64,000 nt of DNA from Streptomyces sp. NBC_01460 (GTDB lineage: Bacteria; Actinomycetota; Actinomycetes; Streptomycetales; Streptomycetaceae). Below the pieces are notes generated by a model. It saw nothing but the letters and a program-made list of their open reading frames with translations. It was not told where the DNA came from and did no database searches. Shown here in pieces: positions 9,801 through 18,465 of the stretch. The number at the start of each line of letters is the position of its first letter. The stretch's first letter is position 1. The stretch spans positions 4,774,001 through 4,838,000 of the forward strand of contig NZ_CP109473.1 in the NCBI RefSeq assembly GCF_036227405.1, in the 5' to 3' direction. The translations under genes and the position numbers were made by a program.

Positions 9801-9817
9801 ACGGAACAGTGTTCCGT
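9801..9817. promoter_or_regulatory. TetR operator between the regulator and the aldo/keto reductase
   Basis: ACGGAACA-G-TGTTCCGT is a perfect inverted repeat with 8-bp arms, located 18 bases upstream of the TetR start and 77 bases upstream of the reductase start. A second partial half-site (TTGTTCCGTT) lies near 9835-9844. Placement is typical of TetR autoregulation. Confidence 0.75.
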
Positions 9818-9893
9818 ATTGTCGGTGCTGAACGTTGTTCCGTTTTTCAGCTTAGTGCCCGCACCGGGCGTGAGCCACAGCGCGAGGAGCTTC

Positions 9894-10922
9894 ATGAAAT
9901 ACCGCACACTGGGCCGGACCGGCATCAAGGTCAGCCCGTACTGCCTGGGCGCGATGATGTTCGGCGCCATGGGGAATCCCGACCACGACGAGTCCGTCCG
10001 GATCATCCACAAGGCGCTCGACGCGGGCATCAACTTCGTGGACACCGCCGACGCCTACTCGCGGGGCGAGTCGGAGGAGATCGTCGGAAAGGCGCTCAAG
10101 GGGCGCCGGGACGAGGTCGTCCTGGCCACCAAGGCGCACCTCCCGATGGGGGACGACCCCAACATGCGGGGGAACTCCCGGCGTTGGCTCGTCCGCGCCC
10201 TGGAGGACTCCCTGCGCCGCCTGGGCACCGACCACGTCGACCTGTTCCAGGTCCACCGGCCCGACCCGGACACCGACGTCGAGGAGACGCTCTCCGCGCT
10301 CACCGACCTGGTGCGGGCGGGCAAGGTCCGGAACATCGGCGCTTCGACGTTCCCCGCCTCGGACATCGTCGAGGCCCAGTGGGTCTCCGAGCGGCGGGGC
10401 CTGGAGCGCTTCCGCACCGAGCAGCCGCCGTACTCGATCCTCAACCGGGCCGTCGAGCGCGAGGTGCTGCCCGCCTGCGAGCGCTACGGCATGGGCGCCC
10501 TGGTCTGGAGCCCTCTCGCGGGAGGCCTGCTCACCGGCCGCTACCGCAAGGGCCGCACGGCCGACACCCACCGGGCGGCGTACGGCTTCAAGCACCTGAG
10601 CGACGAGCGGCGGCTCGACGCCGTCGAGCAGCTCATCACCGTCGCGCAGGACGCCGGGATGCCGCTGACCCACATGGCGACCGCCTTCGCGATCGCCCAC
10701 CCGGGCGTCACCTCCGCGATCATCGGCCCGCGCACCATGGAGCACCTCGACGACCTCCTCGCGGGTGCGGGGACCACGCTGGACGACGAGCTCCTCGACC
10801 GGATCGACGCCGTCGTGCCGCCCGGGACCGACATCGGAACGCTCGACATGGCCTACCAGCCCCCGGCCATCGCGCAGGCCCGCCTGCGCCGCCGTCTGCC
10901 CGACGAGCGCTCCGCCGTCTGA
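9894..10922 (+). CDS. Aldo/keto reductase
   Basis: A 342-residue (beta/alpha)8 NADPH-dependent reductase. The catalytic tetrad is visible as D and Y in FVDTADAYS, K in LATKAH and H in FQVHRPD. The C-terminal NADP-binding region is AIIGPRTMEHLDD. The start at 9894 has the Shine-Dalgarno GAGGAG and matches the family N-terminus MKYRTLGRTGIKVSPYCLG; the open frame upstream of it is unlikely to be coding. The divergent TetR gene and operator suggest induction by an aldehyde, ketone or xenobiotic. Confidence 0.92.
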   Translation: MKYRTLGRTGIKVSPYCLGAMMFGAMGNPDHDESVRIIHKALDAGINFVDTADAYSRGESEEIVGKALKGRRDEVVLATKAHLPMGDDPNMRGNSRRWLVRALEDSLRRLGTDHVDLFQVHRPDPDTDVEETLSALTDLVRAGKVRNIGASTFPASDIVEAQWVSERRGLERFRTEQPPYSILNRAVEREVLPACERYGMGALVWSPLAGGLLTGRYRKGRTADTHRAAYGFKHLSDERRLDAVEQLITVAQDAGMPLTHMATAFAIAHPGVTSAIIGPRTMEHLDDLLAGAGTTLDDELLDRIDAVVPPGTDIGTLDMAYQPPAIAQARLRRRLPDERSAV

Positions 10923-10985
10923 GCCGCCAGGGGCCGGGCTCCTCACGCCCCTGCGGAGGAGCGAGTGCCTGGCAGAATCGCCCGT

Positions 10986-11879
10986 ATGGCGGACATCATC
11001 TCGCGCGACGGCACATGGGGCTTCGACGGGGACACCGTGCGGATCGTCCCCGGCAGCAAGGTGCACCCGGTGCGGCAGGCCCTCGGTGAATGCGCCGTCC
11101 CGCTCCAGGCGGTGGCGGGCGTCTCCTTCGAGCCGGACCGCAAGGGCGGCCGACTGCGGCTGAGGCTGCGCACCGGCGCGTGCCCCGTCCTGCGGGCGGC
11201 GGACGGACGGCTCAAGGACGCCTCCGACCCCTATCAGCTCCTGGTGGAGAAGGGCCGTACGGGCGTGGCCGAGTACCTCGTGGACGAGATACGCAACGCC
11301 CTGCTGATCGAGCAGGTGCCCGACGGGCCGGTGGACCGCTTCCTGCTGCCCGGGCCGTCGGTGCCGGTGTCGGGAGGAGGCGGGGACGGCACGGCGTCCT
11401 TCGACGGCGAGGCGGTCCGCCTCACCTGGAACTGGAAGGCCGAGGAGTCGAAGGAAGCGGGCGGCCCCGTCACCCTCCCGCTGGCTGAGGTGACCGGGGT
11501 GCGCTGGGTGCCCTCCATCGGGCTGGAGAACGGCTCCCTGCGCTTCGACCGGGGCGGCGCCGTGTCGTCCGCGCCGGCCAAGTTCGACCCGTACTCCCTG
11601 GAGTTGTGGGGGCTGTCGAAGCGGGAGTACACCGCTGTCCTGGTCGCCGCCGCCGTACTCGTACGCCTGCCGGGAACCGCCGCACCCGCTGTGACTGCCG
11701 CGCCGCAGGAGGCCGTAGCGGCGCTCACGCCGGCGTCCGCCCCGGCGGTCGCCCGGGACCCCGACGACCACGACGTGCTGCTGCGGCGACTGCGCGAGCT
11801 GGGGGAGCTGTACGAGGCCGGCATTCTCACGGACGAGGAGTTCGCCCTCGCCAAGCGGGCGGTGCTGAAGCGGCTCTGA
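10986..11879 (+). CDS. DUF4429 protein with C-terminal SHOCT domain
   Basis: A 297-residue protein starting MADIISRDGTWGFDG. Two DUF4429 beta-rich modules (residues about 5-105 and 130-240) are followed by an Ala/Pro linker and a SHOCT tail (LRELGELYEAGILTDEEFALAKRAVL, residues 265-290). SHOCT is a short helical oligomerisation module. The DUF4429 fold resembles PH-like domains. The protein is cytoplasmic and its function is unknown. It starts 63 bases after the reductase, so the two may share a transcript. Confidence 0.85.
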   Translation: MADIISRDGTWGFDGDTVRIVPGSKVHPVRQALGECAVPLQAVAGVSFEPDRKGGRLRLRLRTGACPVLRAADGRLKDASDPYQLLVEKGRTGVAEYLVDEIRNALLIEQVPDGPVDRFLLPGPSVPVSGGGGDGTASFDGEAVRLTWNWKAEESKEAGGPVTLPLAEVTGVRWVPSIGLENGSLRFDRGGAVSSAPAKFDPYSLELWGLSKREYTAVLVAAAVLVRLPGTAAPAVTAAPQEAVAALTPASAPAVARDPDDHDVLLRRLRELGELYEAGILTDEEFALAKRAVLKRL

Positions 11880-11910
11880 ACAAGCCTCCCGCCCTTGGTG
11901 GTTGCCACGG

Positions 11911-12576
11911 CTACGCGGCCACAGTCCGTCTGCTCCTGGCCTCCGGGACGAGTGCGAGGGCTGCCCCCAGCACCGCGCCGGTCACCACGCCGGCGCCATG
12001 GTTGTTCTCCGCCACGCACAGCACCACACCGGCGGCCGGCACGAGCAAGGACACCAGCCGCAGCGGCCGTCGCCGGCCGGTGAGCGCGCAGGACGCCGCG
12101 AGAGCACCGACGAGCCCGCAGATCCCTACGGAGTCACCCCCACCGTGCACGCTCCAGCCCGCCGTGCTCACCCCGTGGGCCACCACACCGGACAGGACGA
12201 GGACCACCGGCATCCACACCGTGCCCAGCCTGCGCTCGGCCGCCGGCGCGACGACCGCGAGGGCCGCCAGGTTGAGGGCGAGCTGGCCCCAGCCCGACGT
12301 CTGCACCAGCAGTGCGGTCACCACCCGCCACCAGGGCCCGTGGGGATCCCGCTCCAGGTGGGGCATGACACCCGGGACGGCGGTCTGCACCACGGCCATC
12401 GCCGCCATCAGGCCGACCAGCACAGCGGCGGCCCTCGGCACCGGCCGCCGCCACAGATCCGCGAGCAGCCCGCCAGGACCGGACCGACGTCCCTCCACCT
12501 GGTCCATGACGAGGCGCGTGCCCGGGACGACGACAGCGGCCGCGCAGCCGTACAGGACCACCGTGTGCAAGCTCAT
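11911..12576 (-). CDS. Rhomboid-like membrane protein with Ser-to-Cys at the catalytic site
   Basis: A 221-residue protein with about six hydrophobic helices. The rhomboid landmarks are recognisable: WWRVVTALLVQTSGWGQLALNLAAL around residues 82-106, the catalytic GxSG region as GICG at 151-154, and a helix with H193 (NNHGAGVVTGAVLGA). The nucleophile position is Cys153 instead of Ser. This is either a pseudoprotease or, less likely, a cysteine variant. The start at 12576 is chosen because upstream in-frame sequence is Arg/His rich and not membrane-like. Confidence 0.75.
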   Translation of the reverse strand: MSLHTVVLYGCAAAVVVPGTRLVMDQVEGRRSGPGGLLADLWRRPVPRAAAVLVGLMAAMAVVQTAVPGVMPHLERDPHGPWWRVVTALLVQTSGWGQLALNLAALAVVAPAAERRLGTVWMPVVLVLSGVVAHGVSTAGWSVHGGGDSVGICGLVGALAASCALTGRRRPLRLVSLLVPAAGVVLCVAENNHGAGVVTGAVLGAALALVPEARSRRTVAA

Positions 12577-12754
12577 GCCGCCATATTGCCGCGCGCCCGG
12601 TGCCGGCCACCAGTGATCCCTGTGGTGGAAGCGCGATGACAAATGTCCTGCACAGAGCGGGCGTTGCCCTCGTATGTAGCGGCTCATGGGATGTCAGCGC
12701 TCCCGCGTAACGTGCACGCCCGACACATCTGTGCGCAGGGGAGGGCGGAGCGGG

Positions 12755-13249
12755 ATGAGCGACCGTGCGAAGTGGCCGGCCGAGCGGGACAAGGACGCCG
12801 CGCTGATCATCAGGACCGACTACGACGACGAACCGGCGTGGGCGGCGGTGAGGGCGGCGCTGATGACGGCCTGGGGGGAGAACGGCGACATCGAGCCCTT
12901 CGTCCACATCGTCGACGATCCGGAGTGGGCCGGAACCACACCCGCCGAGGCGCTCCACGAGGCGTCGGCGCACGCGGAGCGGCACGAGGTCGTCCATCTC
13001 GCCGACCGGACCTCGATGCGCGAGGCTCCTGTCACCTTGCTCGCGCTGTCCCTCCTGACCAGGGACCGGTGTGAGGACGACGAGGAGTTCGAGGCGTACG
13101 GCGGCGCGTTCCGGGTGGTGCCGTACGGAATCCACGAGATGAACGCGAACCTGATGATCGCCGCCATGGACTTCGGTGACTTCGCGGAGGCGGCCAGGAG
13201 CGATCCCGAGGGAGTCTTCCGCGGCTTCTCCGAATCCCCGACGGCGTGA
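12755..13249 (+). CDS. DUF6924-type hypothetical protein
   Basis: A 164-residue acidic cytoplasmic protein. It contains LIIRTDYDDEPAWAAVRAALM near residues 15-35, FVHIVDDPEWAGTTPAEAL and a C-terminal FRVVPYGIHEMNANLMIAAMDFGDFAEA. This matches a widespread actinobacterial family of unknown function (named DUF6924 as I recall). The ATG at 12755 follows GAGCGGG. It is divergent from the rhomboid-like gene across about 180 bases. Confidence 0.75.
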   Translation: MSDRAKWPAERDKDAALIIRTDYDDEPAWAAVRAALMTAWGENGDIEPFVHIVDDPEWAGTTPAEALHEASAHAERHEVVHLADRTSMREAPVTLLALSLLTRDRCEDDEEFEAYGGAFRVVPYGIHEMNANLMIAAMDFGDFAEAARSDPEGVFRGFSESPTA

Positions 13250-13264
13250 GCGCCAGGGGCAGCC

Positions 13265-13636
13265 CTAGCCGATGAGGGTCGTCTTCGGGCGGACGACGCA
13301 GAACTCGTTCCCCTCCGGATCGGCCAGCACCGTCCATGACTCGTCACCGGTCTGCCCGACGTCCACCAGGCGGGCGCCGAGCGCGAGGACACGCTCGATC
13401 TCGGCCTCCCGGTCCTCCGGCGCGGAGGTCAGGTCGAGGTGCAGGCGGTTCTTGTCCGCCTTGCGGTCCGTCACCGGCATGAAGCAGATGCCCACCTCGG
13501 CGGTCTCGTGCGGCCCGATCACGATCTCCCGCTCGCGCTCGGACAGGATCGGCCAGCGCAGGACCTCGGACCAGAACCGGGCCAGGGTGGGCAGGTCGTG
13601 GGTGTCGATGACGATGTGGTGCAGTGCGAGAGGCAT
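13265..13636 (-). CDS. VOC family (glyoxalase-like) protein
   Basis: A 123-residue VOC-fold protein: MPLALHHIVIDTHDLPTLARFWSEVLRW, then NRLHLDLTS, then WTVLADPEGNEFCVV. This is the Glyoxalase_6 type common in actinobacteria, with HHIVID and LHLDL providing the possible metal or ligand face. The substrate is unknown. It is convergent with the DUF6924 gene, 15 bases apart. Confidence 0.85.
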   Translation of the reverse strand: MPLALHHIVIDTHDLPTLARFWSEVLRWPILSEREREIVIGPHETAEVGICFMPVTDRKADKNRLHLDLTSAPEDREAEIERVLALGARLVDVGQTGDESWTVLADPEGNEFCVVRPKTTLIG

Positions 13637-13818
13637 GACGGCCAGTGTGCCCGTGCTGACCCCACGGAGCCCCGGATCAGGACCGGAGACCGGCACCGGT
13701 GGCAGGCTCCGGCGGCCTGGCTGTGAGGCCGCCGGAGCGCTCCCCTCGTGCAGGGCGTCCGCGTCCCCAGGCGGCCAAGGGCTGGAGCGCCTCGTTGAGG
13801 CGCGTGCCGTCCTCGCAG

Positions 13819-13932
13819 CAGGGGGTGAGCCCGGAACTGCTCGACCCGTACTTCGAGCTGATGCGCCGCCGCCTGGCCGAGGGCGGCGGCGAGGAGGACC
13901 TGACAGGGGTGATCGACCTGCTGGGGCGCTGA
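13819..13932 (+). pseudogene. Possible C-terminal remnant of an NAD(P)-dependent oxidoreductase
   Basis: The 348-base stretch 13637-13984 has no convincing intact gene. Its one protein-like segment reads SPELLDPYFELMRRRLAEGG followed by GEEDLTGVIDLLGR and a stop. It resembles the last helix of the imine-reductase/6-phosphogluconate dehydrogenase-like family (usually ...A.A.GHGEEDF.ALIE.L). No start or N-terminal domain precedes it. I treat it as a decayed remnant with low confidence. Confidence 0.3.
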
Positions 13933-13984
13933 CCTGCGGGCCGACCCGTACGGGCCGCTGCGACCCGTACGCACCCGCCACGGG

Positions 13985-14356
13985 TCAGTCGAGCGGGACG
14001 GGCTCCTTCGTCATCGGTCCGCCCGCGTCGCCGGTGTTGACCGTCCCCCCAGGTTCGAGGAGGAGCACGGAGGTCTCCTCCTCCGCCACGGGGCAGTGCT
14101 CGACGCCGCGCGGGACCACGAAGAGCTCGCCGGGGCCGAGCACGACGTCCCCGTCCCTGAGCTGGATCGTCAGACGGCCGGTGACGACCAGGAACAGTTC
14201 GTCCGTCTCCTCGTGCGTGTGCCAGACGAACTCGCCCTTCACCTTGACGAGTTTGACCTCGTAGTCGTTGACACCGGCCACGATCTTCGGCGACCACAGC
14301 TCGGAGAACCGGGAGAGCTTGTCGGCGAGACTGACGGGGACGGGAGGCTGAGTCAT
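13985..14356 (-). CDS. Cupin domain protein
   Basis: A 123-residue single-domain cupin. Motif 1 is [18 protein letters not shown] at about residues 41-58 (the two His and the Glu are putative metal ligands). Motif 2 is [17 protein letters not shown] near 85-101. The intact metal-binding set suggests a metal-dependent enzyme or a sugar/small-acid binder; the substrate is unknown. It is divergent from a TetR gene across 314 bases. Confidence 0.87.
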   Translation of the reverse strand: MTQPPVPVSLADKLSRFSELWSPKIVAGVNDYEVKLVKVKGEFVWHTHEETDELFLVVTGRLTIQLRDGDVVLGPGELFVVPRGVEHCPVAEEETSVLLLEPGGTVNTGDAGGPMTKEPVPLD

Positions 14357-14670
14357 GGGAAGTCCTTCCGGATGCCGGTCGAGCCGGGGCGGCCCCCGCT
14401 CGCACGTACGAGTCTGCCGGGGCCGCTTCTTCCCGTCCTGTGTGTTTCCGACGGGGACCCGATCCGTGGACCTTCTGGGTACGCCTGTGCGAGCACTCAC
14501 CGTTCCTGGCGTACTTCGGGCCGAATCACGCCGTGTGGGAGGAAAAGCGGCGGACGTACCGGGACAATGGCGCACGCGCCATCCCAGAGGCGCCCGAGCC
14601 CATTCCGGCCCTCGCGACGCGCTCGACGGCAGGCGCGCGCACCGGGCATGGGGCAGAACAAGGAGGACCC
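14357..14670. other. 314-base divergent intergenic region
   Basis: This separates the cupin gene (leftward) from the TetR gene (rightward). It must hold both promoters. I see no clear palindrome, RNA gene or supported small gene; open frames crossing it lack domain character. The Shine-Dalgarno AAGGAGGA at 14660-14667 belongs to the TetR gene. Confidence 0.5.
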
Positions 14671-15315
14671 GTGGTGGATGTCCCGGTGGACCAACTGACC
14701 GGCGTGGTCGACGGTGCGCGTGCGCGGGCCCGTGGGCAGCTTCTCGAAGCCGGCCTGGAGCTGTTCGGGGTGTACGGCTACGCCCGGACGTCGGAGCAGG
14801 CCCTGTGCGACATGGCCGGGGTGCCGGAGGAGGTGCTCTGGGAGGAGTTCGGCTCCCGGGAGGGCCTGTTGACGGCGCTGCACAACCAGATCACCACCAC
14901 CGGACTGCGAGCGGCGGAAGTGGCCCTGCTCTCCGAGGGGATGGACGACTGCCCGATGGAGCAGCGCTTCCGCAGGCTCTTCGACGCCTACGTGTCGGCG
15001 GTGACCCAGGACCTGCGCGCGGCACGGGTCACCTTCGTCGAAGTGCTGGGCGTGAGCCCGGCGGTGGACGCGCACTGCAAGGGGTGGCGTGATCTGTGGG
15101 CCGACTTCCTGACCGGTGAGGCCGAGCGTGCGGCGGTGCGGGGCGAGGCGGAGGAGCGTGACCACCGGGTCGTGGTGATGGTGATGGTCGGTACGGTCCA
15201 CGAACTCATGGCCCACCACGCCCGCCGCCCGCGCAGGGCCCGGCCGAAGGAGGTCTCGGAGGAGCTGACCCGGCTCGGGCTGGAGATGCTGGGAGCCGCG
15301 CCCAAGACGGAGTAG
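14671..15315 (+). CDS. TetR family transcriptional regulator
   Basis: A 214-residue regulator starting at GTG, chosen for the strong AAGGAGGA seven bases upstream. The HTH is at residues 18-62 ([21 protein letters not shown], then [20 protein letters not shown]). The C-terminal domain contains [11 protein letters not shown], as in regulators that sense lipophilic ligands. The divergent cupin gene is a plausible target. Confidence 0.87.
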   Translation: MVDVPVDQLTGVVDGARARARGQLLEAGLELFGVYGYARTSEQALCDMAGVPEEVLWEEFGSREGLLTALHNQITTTGLRAAEVALLSEGMDDCPMEQRFRRLFDAYVSAVTQDLRAARVTFVEVLGVSPAVDAHCKGWRDLWADFLTGEAERAAVRGEAEERDHRVVVMVMVGTVHELMAHHARRPRRARPKEVSEELTRLGLEMLGAAPKTE

Positions 15316-15326
15316 GCCCCCGGCGG

Positions 15327-16289
15327 TCAGAGCGCGATGCGGGCCGCCACCGGCAGGTGGTCGCTGGATGTGGCCGGGAGTGTCCACAGGGCGGTGACCT
15401 GTGCGGACCGGGTCAGGATCTGGTCGATCCGGGCCAGGGGCAGAGTCGCCGGCCAGCTGAAGGCGAACGAGGGGTCCGGGCGGCTCATCAGCGAGGTGAC
15501 GGGGGCCAGGCCGCGGTCGTCCAGCGTGCCGTTGAGGTCGCCGAGGAGGATCACCCGGTCCAGGGGTTCGGAGGTGAGGGCCTCGGCCAGGAGCGCCGCG
15601 CTCTCGTCCCGGCGTCCGGAGGTCAGCCCGGTCGTCGGACCCATGCGGACCGAGGGCAGGTGTGCGACGTACACGGCGGTCTCGCCCTGAGGGGTACGGA
15701 CGGCGGCCCGCAGGCCACGGTCCCAGCCCTTCCCCACTCCCTCCGGCCTGATGTCCACCAGCCGTACGCCGGTGAGGGGGTGCTTCGACCAGAGCCCGAC
15801 CGTGCCCCTCGTCGTGTGATGGGGGTAGTCCGCCGCCAGGGCCGCTGCGAAGGCGGGCAGGGCCGGGGCCGTCAGCTCCTCCACCGCGACGAGGTCGGCG
15901 TCCGTCCCGGCCAACGCCCGCGCGGTGGCCGCCGGATCGGGGTTCACATCGCTGATGTTGTGCTGGACCACCGTGAACGCGCCGCCCTCCGCCCCACCCG
16001 TGGACAGCCGGCCGCCGAAGAGGCTCAGCCAGGCGACGGCGGGCAGCAGCAGCGCGACGGCCGCCCCGCGTGAGCGGCACAGGAGCGCCACGAGCAGCAG
16101 GACGGGGAGGGCCAGGCCGAGCCAGGGGAGGAACGTCTCCAGCAGACTGCCCAGGTGGCCGGGGGTGTTGGGGACCAGGCCGGGGAAGACCAGCAGGACC
16201 GCCACCAGGACGCCGAGCGCGGCAACCACGCGGCCCCACGTCCGGGCCCGCCTCGGGGCCGGCGGCTGTGTGCCCAGCTTCCTCGCCAC
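15327..16289 (-). CDS. Membrane-anchored endonuclease/exonuclease/phosphatase (EEP) family protein
   Basis: A 320-residue protein. Three hydrophobic helices occupy residues about 20-90. The EEP domain follows: FTVVQHNISD near 105-114, DADLVAVEEL near 128-137, VAHLPSVR, LLGDLNGTLDD near 248-258, ARIDQIL, and SSDHLPVAARI at the C-terminus. The metal and catalytic Glu, Asp, Asn and His are all present. Such proteins (vancomycin-resistance VanJ-like) act on phosphate esters on the outer membrane face. The start is a GTG. Confidence 0.87.
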   Translation of the reverse strand: MARKLGTQPPAPRRARTWGRVVAALGVLVAVLLVFPGLVPNTPGHLGSLLETFLPWLGLALPVLLLVALLCRSRGAAVALLLPAVAWLSLFGGRLSTGGAEGGAFTVVQHNISDVNPDPAATARALAGTDADLVAVEELTAPALPAFAAALAADYPHHTTRGTVGLWSKHPLTGVRLVDIRPEGVGKGWDRGLRAAVRTPQGETAVYVAHLPSVRMGPTTGLTSGRRDESAALLAEALTSEPLDRVILLGDLNGTLDDRGLAPVTSLMSRPDPSFAFSWPATLPLARIDQILTRSAQVTALWTLPATSSDHLPVAARIAL

Positions 16290-16465
16290 TCGCTCATGCT
16301 CCGGTCCGGACGTCTCTCATGCGGCCCTGTACGTCAGGAGGACGCGGAGCCGCTGGGGGCGGTTCCGGAGCACGGGCAGGTGCGGGCGAGGGCCCGGTGT
16401 CAGTGGTCGTCCTTACTGTGGAGGTGGTCGGCAAGGCCACGACGGACGACGTGCAACGGGGTGTC

Positions 16466-17686
16466 ATGACGGGGACGTTCATCGCGGTGGCGGTACCGGA
16501 GGAGTCCATTCATCCGGAGATCACGCACGGAGCGACACGGCGGTCGCTCACCGCCGGCGTGCTGCCGGCCGCGCACGAGATCATGGCGTTTCCCTACCTC
16601 GCCGAGTCGCGCATGGTCACCGCCGTGCACCTGGTCGAGGAGACGTACGACCCGGGCGATCTGGATCCGCGCATCGCGGGCACCGTGGTCGTCGGCCATC
16701 TGATGATCGACGTGTACGCGTCGCAGGCGGTCGTCCTGGACGGGGAGGGGGGCCGGGTATTCAGCCTGGACATGCATGCCCCCGCACACGCGGAGCTCCA
16801 TCCGCTCGCCCCTTCGCTGGACGCACTCGGCCGCTTCCTGGCGGCCGTCGACGAACTGCGCTCACTCAGCGGCCGGTTCGCGCACCTGCAAGGCCGGACG
16901 GGGCCCGCGGCCACCGAGGAGGCATCAGCACTTCTGCTCTCCGTCTTCACGGACGAGGACTGGGGCGAGGACGGCTGGGGGGACGTGGAGTGGGACGGCG
17001 GGGTGCCGCCGTTCTGGCGGATAGCCGCCCTGTTCCGGCCCATGACCCTGATCGGGGCACCGGGCAGGGGGCTGTGCCTCGATCTGCCACCGGACTTCAT
17101 CGAGGCGGAGTTCGGGCCTGAGGAGGTCGTCCGGACCGCCCCGGCGGATCTGCCCGACGCGCTGGAGCACGAGCCGACCCGGCGGTTCCTGTCCGAGGTC
17201 GGGCTGCCCAGGCACGGGCTGATGTTCTGGCTGGACGAACCGGAGGACCTCCTCAAGACCGTGACCACCACCCGTGCGGAGAGCGAGGCGAACCCGGATC
17301 CGGCACACCTCCGTACCGCCGGGAAGCTGCCGGACGGCTCGGATCACCTGCTGGTCATCGGCGGTCTGATGCACGACTTCGACGTCATCGTGGACGGCCG
17401 CACGGGCGAGGTCCACTACGCGCCCATGGGCACCTCGACGGTGACCCCGGTCAACGCCGACGTGTCGACCCTGGCGTTCACCGTGTGGATGCACAGCCGG
17501 CAGCAGAAACTGGAGGAGGAGCACGGACTCATGGGCGATACGGGGGAGTTCTACCACGAGCTCGCGGAGACGATGATCGCCGTGCTCGCCACGGCCGACC
17601 CCGTCGCCTGCCTCCCCACTACCGGACCCGACGACTTCCGCTACTGGCCGGAGGTGTTCCACGACGCGGCGGGCGGAGTGCTGTGA
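16466..17686 (+). CDS. SUKH-4 family immunity-like protein
   Basis: A 406-residue protein starting MTGTFIAVAVPEE. The N-terminal half (residues 1-190) includes LAESRMVTAVHLVEETYDPGD and VVGHLMIDVY. The C-terminal half is a SUKH-4 domain: EPTRRFLSEVGLPRHGLMF near 233-251, DHLLVIGGLMHDFDVIVDG near 290-308, and ADVSTLAFTVWMHSR near 329-343. SUKH-4 proteins commonly neutralise secreted nuclease or deaminase toxins, but no toxin is adjacent. An upstream in-frame GTG at 16397 is possible. Confidence 0.8.
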   Translation: MTGTFIAVAVPEESIHPEITHGATRRSLTAGVLPAAHEIMAFPYLAESRMVTAVHLVEETYDPGDLDPRIAGTVVVGHLMIDVYASQAVVLDGEGGRVFSLDMHAPAHAELHPLAPSLDALGRFLAAVDELRSLSGRFAHLQGRTGPAATEEASALLLSVFTDEDWGEDGWGDVEWDGGVPPFWRIAALFRPMTLIGAPGRGLCLDLPPDFIEAEFGPEEVVRTAPADLPDALEHEPTRRFLSEVGLPRHGLMFWLDEPEDLLKTVTTTRAESEANPDPAHLRTAGKLPDGSDHLLVIGGLMHDFDVIVDGRTGEVHYAPMGTSTVTPVNADVSTLAFTVWMHSRQQKLEEEHGLMGDTGEFYHELAETMIAVLATADPVACLPTTGPDDFRYWPEVFHDAAGGVL

Positions 17687-17708
17687 CAGGGCGGGCCCGT
17701 GGCCGAGG

Positions 17709-18407
17709 TCAGGCCGCTGCCAGCGCTCCCGCGTACGGGCCGCCCACGCCCCAGGCCTGGTGCATCGCGTCGGCGAAGGCCCCGGCCAGTTTGTGCTCGC
17801 CCGTGGGGCCGGGGTGGGTGCCGTCGTAGGTGTCCGTGTGGATGTCGTAGCCGGCGGGGTGCGGGGCCAGCAGGACCGGGGACGAGGGGGTGTCCAGGTC
17901 GGCCACCGCCTTCGCGAGCAGCGTGTTGAAGCGGTCGCACTCGGCGGCGAAGGGGGCGTCGGACTCCGCCCGGACGTTGGGTATGACGGGGAGCAGCACC
18001 AGCCTGATCCGCGGGTTCGCAGCGCGGGCCGCGGTGATGAACTCCCGTACGTTCACCGCCGTCTGACCGCTGTCGGTGTAGAAGCCGAGGTCTATCAGGC
18101 CGAGCGAGACCAGCAGGACGTCGGCGCGGGTCGCCGTCACCGTGTCCGCGATGACGGGCGCCATGTGGAGCCAGCCCTCGCCCCAGCCCGCCAGGTGACG
18201 GCGTGCGGGCGCGGGGAAGTCCGGGTCGCCGTAGGCGTGGGAGAGCGGGGCGCCGGCCTCGGTGTCGTACAACTCGGCACGCGGGCCCGTGATCGCGTAG
18301 CCGCCGTCGCCCAGGGTCGCCCGGAGGTGCTGCCACATGCGGTAGCGCCAGGTGAAGTCGCCGGAACGCCCGATGGTCATGGAGTCACCGACGAAGAGAA
18401 AACGCAT
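17709..18407 (-). CDS. SGNH/GDSL-type hydrolase
   Basis: A 232-residue lipase/esterase-like enzyme. The block I nucleophile is in FVGDSMT (Ser9), and the block V catalytic pair is in DGTHPGPTGEHKLA (Asp and His near residues 200-203). It lacks a signal peptide from the ATG at 18407, so it is probably cytoplasmic. GDSMTIG...WRYRMWQHL is typical of actinobacterial GDSL enzymes of unknown substrate. Confidence 0.85.
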   Translation of the reverse strand: MRFLFVGDSMTIGRSGDFTWRYRMWQHLRATLGDGGYAITGPRAELYDTEAGAPLSHAYGDPDFPAPARRHLAGWGEGWLHMAPVIADTVTATRADVLLVSLGLIDLGFYTDSGQTAVNVREFITAARAANPRIRLVLLPVIPNVRAESDAPFAAECDRFNTLLAKAVADLDTPSSPVLLAPHPAGYDIHTDTYDGTHPGPTGEHKLAGAFADAMHQAWGVGGPYAGALAAA

Positions 18408-18465
18408 GGCGACATCATGGCGGATCACCACTCCGGCCTGCGACGTGACAGTGGACACTTGTGGG

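Noticed and set aside
13637..13984. A full-length gene in this gap
   Set aside because: Only a short C-terminal-like remnant is visible; the frames lack a start with RBS and any N-terminal domain.
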